Of a stretch of 64,000 nucleotides of DNA, positions 1-9,014 are shown one piece after another; within the stretch, counting starts at the first letter, position 1, and each line of letters starts with the position of its first letter. The stretch lies in assembly GCA_002278855.1 (NCBI GenBank), contig NCGG01000003.1:158847-222846 (forward strand). The letters run 5' to 3'. This DNA comes from Sphingomonadales bacterium 28-55-16 (lineage in GTDB: Bacteria > Pseudomonadota > Alphaproteobacteria > Sphingomonadales > Sphingomonadaceae). The position numbers and the translations under genes were made by a program. The notes below the pieces were generated by a model. It saw only the letters and a program-made list of their open reading frames with translations. It ran no database searches and was not told the origin of the DNA.

Positions 1-411
1 ACTTTGAAAAAGCAGCGATGCAAAAATAACCAGCAGAACAGTAGGCACAGCGGTAATTGCAGAAAATATGGCAACAAGCCGGACATGCAGCAATTGCTTG
101 CTCCCGATATTGCTATTTTCCGCCCGCTTGAGCGCAACACGCCGCCCGAAAAGCACCAAAAGCAATGTCGCTGGCAGTAAGTTGCCGACCAACATCGTTG
201 CGGATGCAGCGGGCCCAAGCGGCTCAGGCGCTTGGCCCTGCCCCATCAAAAATGCGGCGGTGACGACGCCTGCGACAACAAGCATCACTGCGCTTGCGAT
301 TTCCAGGAATTTTATCGACTGGCTATTCCCCAACAGGTCAGCGAGCCATTCAAAAAGGCGACGTACCACGGAAGGTGCTGATGTGTCCTTCGCTAATCCG
401 ATTGTTGCCAT
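1..411 (-). CDS. ntrY: NtrY sensor histidine kinase, N-terminal part (cut by window edge)
   Basis: Only the first 137 codons are present; the frame stays open to base 1. The translation has a first hydrophobic segment (around residues 30-48), a second (about 62-78), a basic stretch with RRVALKR, then the conserved NtrY-like passage LLHVRLVAIFSAITAVPTVL that begins a third membrane segment. This is the four-helix membrane anchor that precedes the HAMP/PAS/kinase part of NtrY. The start at 411 is the only in-frame ATG near the beginning. The gene lies 82 bp downstream of ntrC in the usual alphaproteobacterial dusB-ntrB-ntrC-ntrY-ntrX order, so it should sense envelope, redox or nitrogen cues and phosphorylate NtrX. 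The kinase domain cannot be seen, so the identification rests on membrane sequence plus context. Confidence 0.85.
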   Translation of the reverse strand, partial: MATIGLAKDTSAPSVVRRLFEWLADLLGNSQSIKFLEIASAVMLVVAGVVTAAFLMGQGQAPEPLGPAASATMLVGNLLPATLLLVLFGRRVALKRAENSNIGSKQLLHVRLVAIFSAITAVPTVLLVIFASLLFQS

Positions 412-493
412 AAAGACACTGTGGCATTCATTGCGTTACCTGAAAAGCACAAAATCATGGCTATAATAGCACGCAACCTATTAGGCGCACGCC

Positions 494-1852
494 CTAACGC
501 CCACCTGAGGGGCCAATTCCATAATCGGTGAGCTTTTTACGGAGCGTATTGCGGTTGATGCCGAGCAAGGCAGCCGCTTTCAGTTGATTACCTTTGACTT
601 GCCGCATCACATGCTGAAGCAGTGGGATTTCAAACTGCGCCAACGCACGCGGATATAATTTCTCACGCAATGAGCGTGGTTCGGCATCCTGCGCAGGTTC
701 AATAAACTGCAAGATAGTGGCGTCAGTAATGACATCTTCACGGCATAACAAAGCGAGACGATAAATAAGGTTTTTCAGCTCACGAATATTCCCGCGCCAC
801 GGCATCGCCATCAAATGGCTGACGGCATTGTCATCTATCTTCCGAACGGGCAGCCCATCCTTCGCCGCCATCATAAGGAAATGTTGCGCGAGCAACCCAA
901 TGTCTTCGGTACGTTCGCGCAAAGGCGGCATCTCGATTGGAACAACATTCAATCGGTAAAACAAATCTTCGCGAAAGCCGCCTTTTTCGATCAAGGCAGG
1001 CAGGTTCTGATTGGTCGCAGCAACAATACGCACATCCAGGCGTATGCTCGCCTTTCCGCCAATACGGCTAATAACACCGCTTTGTAACGCGCGCAGCAGA
1101 CGGGTTTGCGCATGCATGGGCATGTCGCCGATTTCGTCAAGGAACAGGGTCCCGCCTTGCGCCTGTTCAAATCGGCCAATCGATTGCCCCACTGCACCCG
1201 TAAACGCGCCTTTTTCGTGGCCAAAAAGTTCAGCTTCAATCAACTCGCTCGGGATGGCCGCCATGTTCACGGCAACGAATGGACCCGTCTTGCGATGGCC
1301 AAGATTGTGAATGGCTTCAGCCACCAATTCCTTGCCCGTGCCGCTTTCACCGGAAATCAGAACAGACAGGTCGTTACGCAGCAGCCGTGCGACCATGCGA
1401 TAAACATCCTGCATGGCTGCACTTCGACCAATCATCGGCAGATTGGCCTCGGTAAGCGATTCAAATGGACCTTCCGCGGTTGAGCGCCGTTTTTCGATCC
1501 CCTGCTTTACTGCGAGAACGAGCTCGTTCAGGTCAAAGGGCTTAGGGAAATATTCAAAGGCATCTATCTCGCTGGCACGCACTGCCGTCTCAAGCGTGTT
1601 CTGCGCGGACATGATGATGACGGGCATGTCCGGCGATGTGTCCATCGCATCTTTCAATGTCGTTAAACCATCGCTGTCCTTCAACATGACGTCAGTCAAC
1701 ATTAGGTCGAAATGCCCGCTGGCCAGAACGGCATCGCGCGCTGCCACCGAATCACATAATTGCGTTTCGATATTCTCCGCTTGCAGTGCCGCGCTCACCA
1801 CCAGGCCAATCGACGCGTCATCTTCTACAATGAGAACCCGTGGCGGCTTCAT
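494..1852 (-). CDS. ntrC: Nitrogen regulation response regulator NtrC (sigma-54 activator)
   Basis: This 452-residue protein has the three NtrC parts in order. The receiver (about 5-118) has acidic residues D11/D12, phospho-acceptor Asp54 in LMLTDVM and Lys104. The AAA+ domain has Walker A GESGTGKE at 168-175 and the sigma-54 contact loop GAFTGA at 215-220. A Fis-type helix-turn-helix lies near the C-terminus (AAALLGINRNTLRKKL). It is therefore expected to drive sigma-54 promoters of nitrogen-assimilation genes when phosphorylated by NtrB. Its ATG overlaps the end of ntrB by 4 bp (ATGA), so the two are translationally coupled. Length is slightly shorter than enteric NtrC. No key residue is missing. 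Confidence 0.96.
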   Translation of the reverse strand: MKPPRVLIVEDDASIGLVVSAALQAENIETQLCDSVAARDAVLASGHFDLMLTDVMLKDSDGLTTLKDAMDTSPDMPVIIMSAQNTLETAVRASEIDAFEYFPKPFDLNELVLAVKQGIEKRRSTAEGPFESLTEANLPMIGRSAAMQDVYRMVARLLRNDLSVLISGESGTGKELVAEAIHNLGHRKTGPFVAVNMAAIPSELIEAELFGHEKGAFTGAVGQSIGRFEQAQGGTLFLDEIGDMPMHAQTRLLRALQSGVISRIGGKASIRLDVRIVAATNQNLPALIEKGGFREDLFYRLNVVPIEMPPLRERTEDIGLLAQHFLMMAAKDGLPVRKIDDNAVSHLMAMPWRGNIRELKNLIYRLALLCREDVITDATILQFIEPAQDAEPRSLREKLYPRALAQFEIPLLQHVMRQVKGNQLKAAALLGINRNTLRKKLTDYGIGPSGGR

Positions 1853-2940
1853 GCGTTCAATTTCCCTGATGCAACCGGCAGCAGTAGCCGGAAAGTTGTT
1901 TGCCCCTGCGCAGCGTCGCGTTCAAACAGCACCCGGCTGTGCATCTGCTGTACCAGCTTGCGCACAATCGCAAGGCCAAGCCCCTGCCCGTCGCGCTTCG
2001 TGCTGACAAAGGGCGAAAATAGCTCGTCAACAATATGATCAGGGACCCCAGGACCATTGTCCGAAATAGCGATTTCGACCGGAAGCTTAATCGAGCGCCG
2101 GTCGACATCTGCGTCCCGTAAAGCACCGCTCATGACATAACGGGTGGATATCCCGATGACACCGTCCAAACGCCCCTGCAGCGCGTCTGTCGCGTTCTGC
2201 AGCAGGTTAATAAGCACCTGAACCATCCCATCGGCATCAATCAGAACATCTGGTAAGGACGGATCATAATTGATTGAAATTTCAGGCATTGCACGGTTTG
2301 CTGCACGCAATGAACGAATTGCGCGTTCGATCAACAGATGGATGTTCGCAGGTGCAAGTTCCGCAGGCTCAGAACGGCCAAGCTTTTGCATCTGGTCAAG
2401 CAATCGCGCAATACGGTCGACTTCGTTGACGATCAAATCTGTCAAAGCAACATGATTTTTATCAACTTGCCGCGCAAGCAATTGGGCAGCGCCCTTGATA
2501 CCAGCCAAAGGGTTTTTGATTTCATGGCCCAATATCGCTGGCGCACCCATGGCTTGCTGTTGCCCACTGTCGCGCTGGTCACCAATATGCTCACGGCCGC
2601 CATTGCGAGGCGATATGATGGCAATTCTCCAGTCGGCGTCCTTGGACACAGACGATAGGCTTATATCGACTGTAATGAGCCCGTGTGGGGTTTTGAGCTC
2701 CATATCTTGCGCGGAGATATCGCTGTCCGATGACAGCAGGGCTGCATTCATCCTTTCGCTCTCAAAAATCAGGGTTTCGTCAACCCTCTGCCCCTCAAGC
2801 CGCCTTTTGCTCCGCCCAAAAAACGCTTCACTGGCGTCATTGGCGAAATCGATGCGGTGATCGGGGGAAATCAGCAGCACTGGGACGGATATACTCGCGA
2901 GCATCTGACCATAATCGGGGCGATGCATGGCTTCAGACAT
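1849..2940 (-). CDS. ntrB: Nitrogen regulation sensor kinase/phosphatase NtrB
   Basis: The protein is 363 residues with no membrane segment, as expected for the cytosolic kinase NtrB. An N-terminal PAS region (about 10-110) is followed by the dimerisation/H-box LGHEIKNPLAG with His139 as the phospho-acceptor, an N-box NLLQNATDAL, a G1 box DNGPGVPDH and a G2 box GQGLGLAIV. It phosphorylates or dephosphorylates NtrC under control of PII proteins. It starts 3 bp after dusB and overlaps ntrC by 4 bp, so dusB-ntrB-ntrC read as one transcript. A neighbouring PII-like gene (8080-8391) is of the SbtB type and is not the expected partner. Confidence 0.95.
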   Translation of the reverse strand: MSEAMHRPDYGQMLASISVPVLLISPDHRIDFANDASEAFFGRSKRRLEGQRVDETLIFESERMNAALLSSDSDISAQDMELKTPHGLITVDISLSSVSKDADWRIAIISPRNGGREHIGDQRDSGQQQAMGAPAILGHEIKNPLAGIKGAAQLLARQVDKNHVALTDLIVNEVDRIARLLDQMQKLGRSEPAELAPANIHLLIERAIRSLRAANRAMPEISINYDPSLPDVLIDADGMVQVLINLLQNATDALQGRLDGVIGISTRYVMSGALRDADVDRRSIKLPVEIAISDNGPGVPDHIVDELFSPFVSTKRDGQGLGLAIVRKLVQQMHSRVLFERDAAQGQTTFRLLLPVASGKLNA

Positions 2941-2943
2941 AAT

Positions 2944-3945
2944 TTAAGCAGCCGTTCTTGAAAGAAAAGGCGCATAAAAGCGTGTCAGCTCGTCGATAAC
3001 GACGTCGGGATCATCAATCCGGTTCATATAATTCCTGAACTCGGCCGAACCGTTCAGGCCTTTTGTATACCAGCCAATATGCTTGCGGGCGATGCGCACC
3101 CCGACATCACTGCCATAATGGTCCAGCATTGCGCGATAATGGTTTATTATCAGGTGAAACTGGGTATCGATATCCGGATCATCGATGGTTTGCCCTGTGC
3201 GGAACCAATGCATCATTTGCCCCAATAGCCATGGCTTACCATAGGCCCCTCGACCAACCATGACGCCATCCGCGCCACTTTGCGTCAAAGCCGTCTGCGC
3301 ATCAGCAATCGTGCAAATGTCTCCATTCACGATGACCGGCAACGACACCGCGTCCTTAACCCTGCGGATAAAGGCCCAGTCCGCCGAACCTTTATACATT
3401 TGATTGCGCGTACGGCCATGCACAGTGATCATCTTTGCACCCAAATCTTCAGCGATCCGGGCCAGTTCTGGCGCATTCAAGGTCCCATGGTCCCAACCCA
3501 TGCGCATTTTGACGGTGACGGGCACCGACACGGCTTTCACCGTTGCTTCGATCAGGCTTGCCGCCAGAGGCAAGTCCCGCATCAAAGCTGAGCCAGCATC
3601 GCCATTCACAACTTTTTTAACGGGGCACCCCATGTTGATATCAATGATCGCCGCGCCACGATCTTCGTTCAGCTTTGCCGCTTCTCCCATTTCATAGGGT
3701 GTGCAACCGGCAAGCTGCATAGATACCGGCTCTTCAATCGCGTCCCATTCACATTTTTGAATGCTTTGCCGCGTTTCACGGATCATAGCTTGGCTGGCAA
3801 TCATTTCGGTCACGTTCAAGCCCGAACCAAATTGACGCACGATCTTGCGAAACGGCATATCGGTGACGCCCGTCATCGGCGCCAAAATGACGGGGCAATC
3901 GATTTGGATATTGCCGATTTGAATAGGTTTAAGTTGCATCTTCAA
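2944..3945 (-). CDS. dusB: tRNA-dihydrouridine synthase DusB
   Basis: The 333-residue flavoenzyme reduces uridines in the tRNA D-loop using FMN and NADPH. Family signatures are [16 protein letters not shown] near the N-terminus, the catalytic loop [11 protein letters not shown] with Cys107, the MRMGWD segment, the active-site helix [16 protein letters not shown] and the FMN-phosphate motif [13 protein letters not shown]. In alphaproteobacteria this gene (historically nifR3) heads the ntr operon, exactly as here. The start at 3945 gives MKMQLKP; an alternative ATG two codons in is possible. It is divergent from ispDF across a 76 bp gap that must hold both promoters. Confidence 0.96.
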   Translation of the reverse strand: MKMQLKPIQIGNIQIDCPVILAPMTGVTDMPFRKIVRQFGSGLNVTEMIASQAMIRETRQSIQKCEWDAIEEPVSMQLAGCTPYEMGEAAKLNEDRGAAIIDINMGCPVKKVVNGDAGSALMRDLPLAASLIEATVKAVSVPVTVKMRMGWDHGTLNAPELARIAEDLGAKMITVHGRTRNQMYKGSADWAFIRRVKDAVSLPVIVNGDICTIADAQTALTQSGADGVMVGRGAYGKPWLLGQMMHWFRTGQTIDDPDIDTQFHLIINHYRAMLDHYGSDVGVRIARKHIGWYTKGLNGSAEFRNYMNRIDDPDVVIDELTRFYAPFLSRTAA

Positions 3946-4021
3946 ATACTGCCTAAAATTTAGGCAGGCCGATACCCGCTTTCAGCTTGGCGGGCAAGTC
4001 CGCTGTCGCTAGAGCGCGCAA

Positions 4022-5164
4022 ATGGCAACTCGTCCAAACACTGTCGCTTTGATCGTCGCCGCCGGCTCAGGCAGCCGTGCTGGCGGTGCGCAGCCAAAGC
4101 AATACAAGCCCGTGCGCGGCACGCCGATGCTTCGGCATAGCTATCGCGCATTGGCAGAGCATGACGCCATTGGACAAATTTACGTCGCCATAGGCGCCGG
4201 ACAAGAAGACCAAGCGGCTGCGGCGCTTAAAGGTTTGAATGCCCCAATATTTGTTCAGGGTGGCTCGACGCGGCGCGAAAGCGTGCATCATGGACTTCAA
4301 GCGATAGCCGCAAATGGTGGCGCGGAGCGGGTTCTGATCCACGACGCGGCGCGGCCATTTCTCCCCGCCCAGGTGATTGATGATCTGCTTGCCGCGCTCT
4401 CACTCGCACCGGGCGCGGTCCCTGCCCTGCCCGTTGTCGATAGCCTTTCGCGGGGGGATGGTGTGCTATCGGACATTGTTGCACGCGAAAATCTTTGGCG
4501 CATTCAAACACCGCAGGCTTTTGCCTTTCCCGATATTTATGCCGCGCATCAGTCTTGGACCGGCGCAGAACCGAGCGACGATGCGCGGATGCTGATGGCG
4601 CATGCCGGCGAAGTGCGTATCGTGCCGGGCGCGGAAGCGCTGAACAAATTTACCTTCTCAAGCGATTTTGCAGGACATGATATGCCTTCATTCCGAAGCG
4701 GCAACGGTTTCGATGTGCACCGTTTGGTACCCGATGCCGAACTGTGGTTATGCGGCGTGCAGATACCACATCATCTCGGCCTTGCAGGACACAGCGACGC
4801 CGATGTCGCCATGCACGCACTCACCGACGCCATCTTGGGTGCTATTGCACAAGGCGATATTGGCGACCATTTCCCGCCAAGCGACCCACAATGGCGCGGG
4901 GCGTCTTCGGACCGCTTTCTCGCGCACGCCATGACACTGGCGCGCGAAGGCGGCTTTGAACTGTCAAACGCGGATGTAACCATCATTTGTGAGCAGCCCA
5001 AGGTTGGTCCCTTTCGCGGACAAATGCGCGCACGCTTAGCTGAAATAATGTCTGTTGACGTGGACCGTATATCGGTAAAGGCAACCACAACCGAAATGCT
5101 TGGCTTCACTGGCCGGGGTGAAGGCATTGCTGCCCAAGCCACCGCAACTTTTGAGAAAATCTAA
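4022..5164 (+). CDS. ispDF: Bifunctional IspD/IspF, MEP isoprenoid pathway
   Basis: The 380-residue protein fuses two non-consecutive enzymes of the non-mevalonate pathway. IspD (about 1-220) makes CDP-methylerythritol from MEP and CTP; it shows the CTP-binding AAGSGSRAGG followed by PKQY, and later DAARPF. IspF (about 225-380) cyclises to 2-C-methylerythritol 2,4-cyclodiphosphate; it has the zinc ligands DVH in GNGFDVHRL and the HSDADVAMHALTDA helix, and GDIGDHFPPSD. Such fusions are typical of alphaproteobacteria. The fold linker is short, near residue 220. It is followed one base later by pncC, so the two are likely co-transcribed. Confidence 0.96.
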   Translation: MATRPNTVALIVAAGSGSRAGGAQPKQYKPVRGTPMLRHSYRALAEHDAIGQIYVAIGAGQEDQAAAALKGLNAPIFVQGGSTRRESVHHGLQAIAANGGAERVLIHDAARPFLPAQVIDDLLAALSLAPGAVPALPVVDSLSRGDGVLSDIVARENLWRIQTPQAFAFPDIYAAHQSWTGAEPSDDARMLMAHAGEVRIVPGAEALNKFTFSSDFAGHDMPSFRSGNGFDVHRLVPDAELWLCGVQIPHHLGLAGHSDADVAMHALTDAILGAIAQGDIGDHFPPSDPQWRGASSDRFLAHAMTLAREGGFELSNADVTIICEQPKVGPFRGQMRARLAEIMSVDVDRISVKATTTEMLGFTGRGEGIAAQATATFEKI

Positions 5165-5165
5165 A

Positions 5166-5678
5166 ATGGATTCTGTCTTACCTGCCGAGATTGCCGAATT
5201 GGCTGCGCGTGTTGTTTCCGAAAACAAGGCGGCCGGGCGCACGGTGGCTATTGCCGAAAGCTGCACGGGTGGTCTCGTCGCCGCCGCCATTACTGAAGTA
5301 CCTGGCAGCAGTGCGGTGCTCGGTTATGGCTTCGTGACTTACAGCAACGACGCAAAGATAAAGTTGCTCGGCGTCAATGAGGACATCATTGATGCCTTCG
5401 GCGCTGTGTCGGTGGGCGTGGCGTGGGCGATGGCGCAAGGCGCACTCAAGAAAAGCGGCGCGGACGTTGCGGTAGCGATTAGCGGTGTTGCTGGCCCCGA
5501 TGGCGGAAGCGCAATCAAGCCAATTGGAACGGTGGTTTTTGCTGTTGCCGTGAAAGACCAGAACCCGAATGAAGTTGTGGGGGACCAAAAATCCTTTGGA
5601 TCAGATAAAAGCCGCGCCGATATCCGTGCATTCGCAACGCTTCATGCGTTGGAACTATTGCTTCCGCCAACACCATAA
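5166..5678 (+). CDS. pncC: CinA C-terminal domain protein / nicotinamide-nucleotide amidase
   Basis: The 170-residue protein consists only of the CinA C-terminal domain, which deamidates NMN to nicotinate mononucleotide in NAD recycling. The catalytic/signature segment AESCTGGLVAAAITEVPGSS is near residues 30-50, followed by VTYSNDAKIKLLGV, GAVSVGVAWAMAQGAL and SGVAGPDGGS, all family-typical. I chose ATG 5166, one base after the ispDF stop, because the upstream in-frame extension (from 5100) only overlaps ispDF and matches nothing. The last 37 bp overlap the convergently transcribed START-domain gene. There is no MoCF (CinA N-terminal) domain. Confidence 0.9.
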   Translation: MDSVLPAEIAELAARVVSENKAAGRTVAIAESCTGGLVAAAITEVPGSSAVLGYGFVTYSNDAKIKLLGVNEDIIDAFGAVSVGVAWAMAQGALKKSGADVAVAISGVAGPDGGSAIKPIGTVVFAVAVKDQNPNEVVGDQKSFGSDKSRADIRAFATLHALELLLPPTP

Positions 5679-6100
5679 AGCGCATCCGCTCGGTCAATAA
5701 ACGCTGCCGTCATTTTGCGCAGCGCGGAATCGAAAAACTGTCCGGCGAGCGCCTCAAACACACGGTTACGGAACGAAAAGTCGACGGTAAAGTCCACGAT
5801 AGAGCCACCATCTTGGACGTCCTCGAACGTCCATGCATTATGCAAATGCTTCATCGGCCCATCGAGATAATCCACAATGATCGATGATTTTGGCGTTTTT
5901 ACGACCCTGCTGCTGAAGGTTTCGCGCAGCGATTTAAATCCAACGATCATATCCGCGAGCATCTCGTCTTCGGCATCCTTACGAATACGGATGGCGCTGA
6001 CCCATGGCAGAAACTCTGGATAGCGGTTTACGTCCGCCACCAAATCATACATTTGCGCTGCGCTATGCGGCAGGCTCCGGCGTTCGTGATGGTGCGGCAT
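5642..6100 (-). CDS. Coq10/RatA-type START-domain protein (ubiquinone-binding family)
   Basis: The 152 residues match the Coq10/RatA branch of the polyketide-cyclase/START fold: MYDLVADVNRYPEFLPWV near residues 17-34, the FKSLRETFSSRV strand pair, the DGPMKHLHNAWTF segment and FSFRNRVFEALAGQFFD toward the C-terminus. In mitochondria and many alphaproteobacteria the family binds ubiquinone and supports respiration; the E. coli homologue RatA was described as a ribosome-associated toxin. The ubiquinone role seems likelier here but is inference. It sits 14 bp downstream of lipA on the same strand, a common alphaproteobacterial pairing. Its 3' end overlaps the end of pncC. Confidence 0.88.
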   Translation of the reverse strand: MPHHHERRSLPHSAAQMYDLVADVNRYPEFLPWVSAIRIRKDAEDEMLADMIVGFKSLRETFSSRVVKTPKSSIIVDYLDGPMKHLHNAWTFEDVQDGGSIVDFTVDFSFRNRVFEALAGQFFDSALRKMTAAFIDRADALYGVGGSNSSNA

Positions 6101-6114
6101 GAGTAGCTTTGGTC

Positions 6115-7041
6115 CTAGCGTGCCTTAGCAAGTTGCGCAGCCCGTGCGTCCCGCATTTTGGCAAAATCATCACCTGCATGATAGCTGGAACGAGTCAACG
6201 GGCTTGCGGCCACCAGCAAAAAGCCCTTGGCGCGCGCAATCGCAGCATAAGCGTCAAACGCAGCGGGCGTAACGAAATCCATAACCTTGGTATGCTTGGG
6301 TGTTGGCTGCAGATATTGCCCCATTGTAAGGAAATCAATATCGGCGCTGCGCATGTCATCCATGACCTGATGCACTTCCATCCGCTCTTCACCTAATCCA
6401 AGCATCACGCCCGATTTGGTAAAGATAGACGGATCATGCCGCTTCACCGTTTCAAGCAAGCGCAACGATGCATAATAGCGCGCGCCGGGCCGGATGGTTG
6501 GGTACAGGCGGGGCACAGTTTCAAGGTTATGATTGTACACATCAGGGCGCGCAGCCACGATCGCTTCAATCGCGGACTGCGCCTTGTTCCGGAAATCAGG
6601 TGTCAGGATTTCAATTGTTGTATTTGGCGTATTACGGCGCAACTCCTCTATCACCTTTACAAACTGGCTCGCGCCGCCATCGGGCAAATCATCACGGTCG
6701 ACGGACGTAATGACAATATGTTCAAGGCCCATCTTGGCTGCGGCAATCGCTACATGCTCGGGCTCAAGCGGATCAACTGCGCGTGGCATGCCTGTTTTGA
6801 CGTTACAGAAAGCACAAGCCCTTGTGCACACATCCCCGAGGATCATCACCGTGGCATGTTTCTTGGTCCAGCATTCGCCAATATTCGGACACGCCGCTTC
6901 TTCACAAACGGTGTTTAAATTGAGTTCGCGCATCAATCGGCGAGTCTCATCAAATCCGGTTCCTGTTGGTGCCTTAACCCTGATCCAGTCCGGTTTGCGT
7001 TCTCTGGCGGGGCGCTCTGGCATGATGATGGGGACGTTCAT
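6115..7041 (-). CDS. lipA: Lipoyl synthase LipA (radical SAM)
   Basis: The 308-residue radical SAM enzyme inserts two sulfurs into octanoyl groups on lipoyl domains, such as those of the PdhB encoded at 52993-54342. Both iron-sulfur clusters are accounted for: auxiliary cluster ligands Cys46, Cys51 and Cys57 in [14 protein letters not shown], and the SAM cluster Cys72, Cys76 and Cys79 in CTRACAFC. The C-terminal serine ligand region [11 protein letters not shown] is also present. The start at 7041 is supported by normal family length; an ATG at 7023 is an alternative. It is co-directional with the Coq10-like gene and divergent from sbtA. Confidence 0.97.
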   Translation of the reverse strand: MNVPIIMPERPARERKPDWIRVKAPTGTGFDETRRLMRELNLNTVCEEAACPNIGECWTKKHATVMILGDVCTRACAFCNVKTGMPRAVDPLEPEHVAIAAAKMGLEHIVITSVDRDDLPDGGASQFVKVIEELRRNTPNTTIEILTPDFRNKAQSAIEAIVAARPDVYNHNLETVPRLYPTIRPGARYYASLRLLETVKRHDPSIFTKSGVMLGLGEERMEVHQVMDDMRSADIDFLTMGQYLQPTPKHTKVMDFVTPAAFDAYAAIARAKGFLLVAASPLTRSSYHAGDDFAKMRDARAAQLAKAR

Positions 7042-7119
7042 ACTGTCCGGATAGCCGCGGAGCGGCGTCTTGCCAACTGCAACTTGCCTGCTATGGGTTG
7101 CAAAATCCGCAAAGGTTCT

Positions 7120-8076
7120 ATGATGATCGCAGATACCCTCACTTCGCCGGTAATCCTCTTTTTTGTACTGGGCTTTATTGCCGCCGCTCTCAAATCGGAT
7201 CTGAGTATACCTGAGGCGTTCGCTAAGGCGATGTCGATATATCTCATGGCAGCAATCGGATTGAAGGGCGGCGTTGAGGTATCCAAGAGCGGTATAACCC
7301 CAGAAGTCATCGCGGCAGCAGCTGCTGGCCTTACCTTAAGCTTTCTTTTGCCGGTGCTTGCATTTGCTTTGTTGCGAAGCATCGGCAAATTGTCACAAAT
7401 TGACGCAGGAGCAGTCGCCGCGCATTATGGCTCGGTTAGCGTGGTTACCTTTGTAACCGCAATAGAGCTGCTAACAGGTCGAGGTCTTAGCCCTGCTGGC
7501 TATATGGTTGCTGTCCTTGCGCTCATGGAGACGCCTGCAATCATCTCCGGTCTGATGCTTGCCCGACGGGATGACACAGCGTCCGGTGAAACCAGCGGAA
7601 CACCTTGGCATGAGGTGTTAACCAATGCTTCCGTAATGCTGCTAGTTGGCAGTTTTGTAATCGGGGCTATCGCTGGATCTGATGGCTTTGCAGCCGTCAA
7701 GCCTTTGTTTGACACAGGTTTCCGCGGTGTACTTTGCCTTTTCCTGCTGGACATGGGCCTCATTGCTGCACGCCGCTTGATGCAGTCCCGCAAGGTGACG
7801 TTGCGGCTGGTTCTGCTCGCGATTTTGCTGCCCTTAGTAAACGGCACGATTGGGACAGTATTTGGAACGCTTATTGGACTTGATGTAGCCTCGTCAGCGG
7901 CGCTTGGCATATTGGCGGCTAGCGCCTCCTACATTGCGGTTCCAGCGGCAATGCGGCTGGCTTTACCTCAAGCTGATCCCGGCATTTATCTCAGCATGTC
8001 ACTTGGCGTTACTTTCCCGTTCAACATTATTTTTGGCATTAGTATTTTTGCCGCTCTTGCGCAAAGCTTAGGATAA
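7120..8076 (+). CDS. sbtA: SbtA-type sodium-dependent bicarbonate transporter
   Basis: The protein is about 318 residues and almost entirely hydrophobic, with roughly ten membrane segments in two halves. Family signatures include [20 protein letters not shown] near the N-terminus and [14 protein letters not shown] in the first repeat, with [15 protein letters not shown] in the middle and [11 protein letters not shown] in the second half. SbtA imports bicarbonate with Na+ and is best known from cyanobacterial carbon concentration. I chose ATG 7120 because AAAGG lies just upstream; 7123 is an equal alternative, and an upstream in-frame ATG (7084) adds a non-hydrophobic extension. Three bases separate it from the PII-like gene, so the pair forms an SbtA/SbtB module. 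Confidence 0.87.
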   Translation: MMIADTLTSPVILFFVLGFIAAALKSDLSIPEAFAKAMSIYLMAAIGLKGGVEVSKSGITPEVIAAAAAGLTLSFLLPVLAFALLRSIGKLSQIDAGAVAAHYGSVSVVTFVTAIELLTGRGLSPAGYMVAVLALMETPAIISGLMLARRDDTASGETSGTPWHEVLTNASVMLLVGSFVIGAIAGSDGFAAVKPLFDTGFRGVLCLFLLDMGLIAARRLMQSRKVTLRLVLLAILLPLVNGTIGTVFGTLIGLDVASSAALGILAASASYIAVPAAMRLALPQADPGIYLSMSLGVTFPFNIIFGISIFAALAQSLG

Positions 8077-8079
8077 CAT

Positions 8080-8391
8080 ATGGTACAGACCGTCCTGCGA
8101 AAACGTATTGAAATCTTGGTCGATACACCGCTTGTCCCGCGTATTGTCGCCAGGTTGAAGGCTGTAGATATCTCTGGATGGAGCCTCATCCATGTGGATT
8201 CTGGTGGCGGGCGTGCCGGTGAATGGCAGCATGACGACGTTACCGGTGCCAGTGCCAAAACAATCGTGTTGGCTATCGCGTCCGATACCAAAACGACCGA
8301 ATTAATCGACGCAATTGCGCCATTGCTTGATAGCTATGGCATGCTGCTCACCATAGGCGACGTTCAAGTTGTTAGAGGTGAGCGTTTCTAA
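8080..8391 (+). CDS. sbtB: PII-like protein of the SbtB type
   Basis: The 103-residue protein has the ferredoxin-like PII layout: beta strand KRIEILVDTPLVPRIVARLK, a T-loop region with HVDSGGGRAGEWQHDDV, then KTIVLAIASDTKTTELIDAIAPLL. The T-loop lacks the uridylylation tyrosine context of GlnB/GlnK (the YRGAE motif), and the position directly behind sbtA points to SbtB, which binds adenyl nucleotides and closes or tunes SbtA in cyanobacteria. The same effect here is inference. Its stop TAA shares its last base with the ATG of the carbonic anhydrase gene. Confidence 0.82.
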   Translation: MVQTVLRKRIEILVDTPLVPRIVARLKAVDISGWSLIHVDSGGGRAGEWQHDDVTGASAKTIVLAIASDTKTTELIDAIAPLLDSYGMLLTIGDVQVVRGERF

Positions 8392-9014
8392 TGCCTGAAT
8401 TTGCCGTTCTCGTAGAGGGTTATCAAAGATTTAAGTCGGACGCTTATGTTCGGCAAAAGGCACGGTATGACTCGCTTGCCAATGATGGACAGGCCCCGCC
8501 GATTATGATCATCTCGTGTTGCGACAGCAGGGTCGATCCAGCGACGGTGTTTGACACCACGCCGGGTCAGGTTTTTGCGCTGCGTAACGTCGCCAGTCTC
8601 GTTCCGCCTTATGAGACGGGCGGCGGTCTGCACGGTGTCTCAGCTGCCATTGAATTTGGTGTCTTAGGGCTAGAAGTGCGCCACATCGTCGTGCTGGGAC
8701 ACGCACAATGTGGCGGCATTAAAGCGTCGCTGGAGGGTGCAAATCTCGGACATGGTGGCCACAGCTTCGTGGACGGCTGGGTGGACATCATCCGCCCTGC
8801 CCGTGACAAGATACTCGCCTCGACATCTCAAGATCCGCAGCGCGATTTGGAGTTAGACGCCGTGCGGGTCAGCCTCGCGAACTTAAGAAGTTTCCCCTTT
8901 ATTGCGGCACGCGAACATACAGGGCAATTGAAGTTACATGGTGCCTATTTTGGTATTTCTGACGGAAATCTCTATATACTCAATGACGAGAATGACAAAT
9001 TCGAGGTGCAATGA
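8391..9014 (+). CDS. Beta-class carbonic anhydrase
   Basis: The 207-residue enzyme interconverts CO2 and bicarbonate. Zinc ligands and the catalytic dyad are visible: Cys43-x-Asp45-Ser-Arg47 in ISCCDSRVDP, and His104 with Cys107 in GHAQCGGI. It also has FALRNVASLVPPYE and the C-terminal GAYFGISDGNLYIL. The length matches bacterial beta enzymes (about 200-220). It overlaps sbtB by one base and the next gene by four (ATGA). Being coupled to a bicarbonate importer suggests it balances cytosolic CO2/HCO3- for carboxylases such as CarB at the other end of this window, biotin-dependent carboxylases or PEP carboxylase; this is inference. Confidence 0.93.
   Translation: MPEFAVLVEGYQRFKSDAYVRQKARYDSLANDGQAPPIMIISCCDSRVDPATVFDTTPGQVFALRNVASLVPPYETGGGLHGVSAAIEFGVLGLEVRHIVVLGHAQCGGIKASLEGANLGHGGHSFVDGWVDIIRPARDKILASTSQDPQRDLELDAVRVSLANLRSFPFIAAREHTGQLKLHGAYFGISDGNLYILNDENDKFEVQ

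Noticed and set aside
1413..2006. Open frame of 197 codons on the plus strand
   Set aside because: It lies antisense to ntrC and ntrB, has no ribosome site or family motif, and is a by-product of codon bias.
8080..8391. Classical GlnB/GlnK partner of NtrB
   Set aside because: It lacks the uridylylation-tyrosine T-loop and follows sbtA, so it fits SbtB better.
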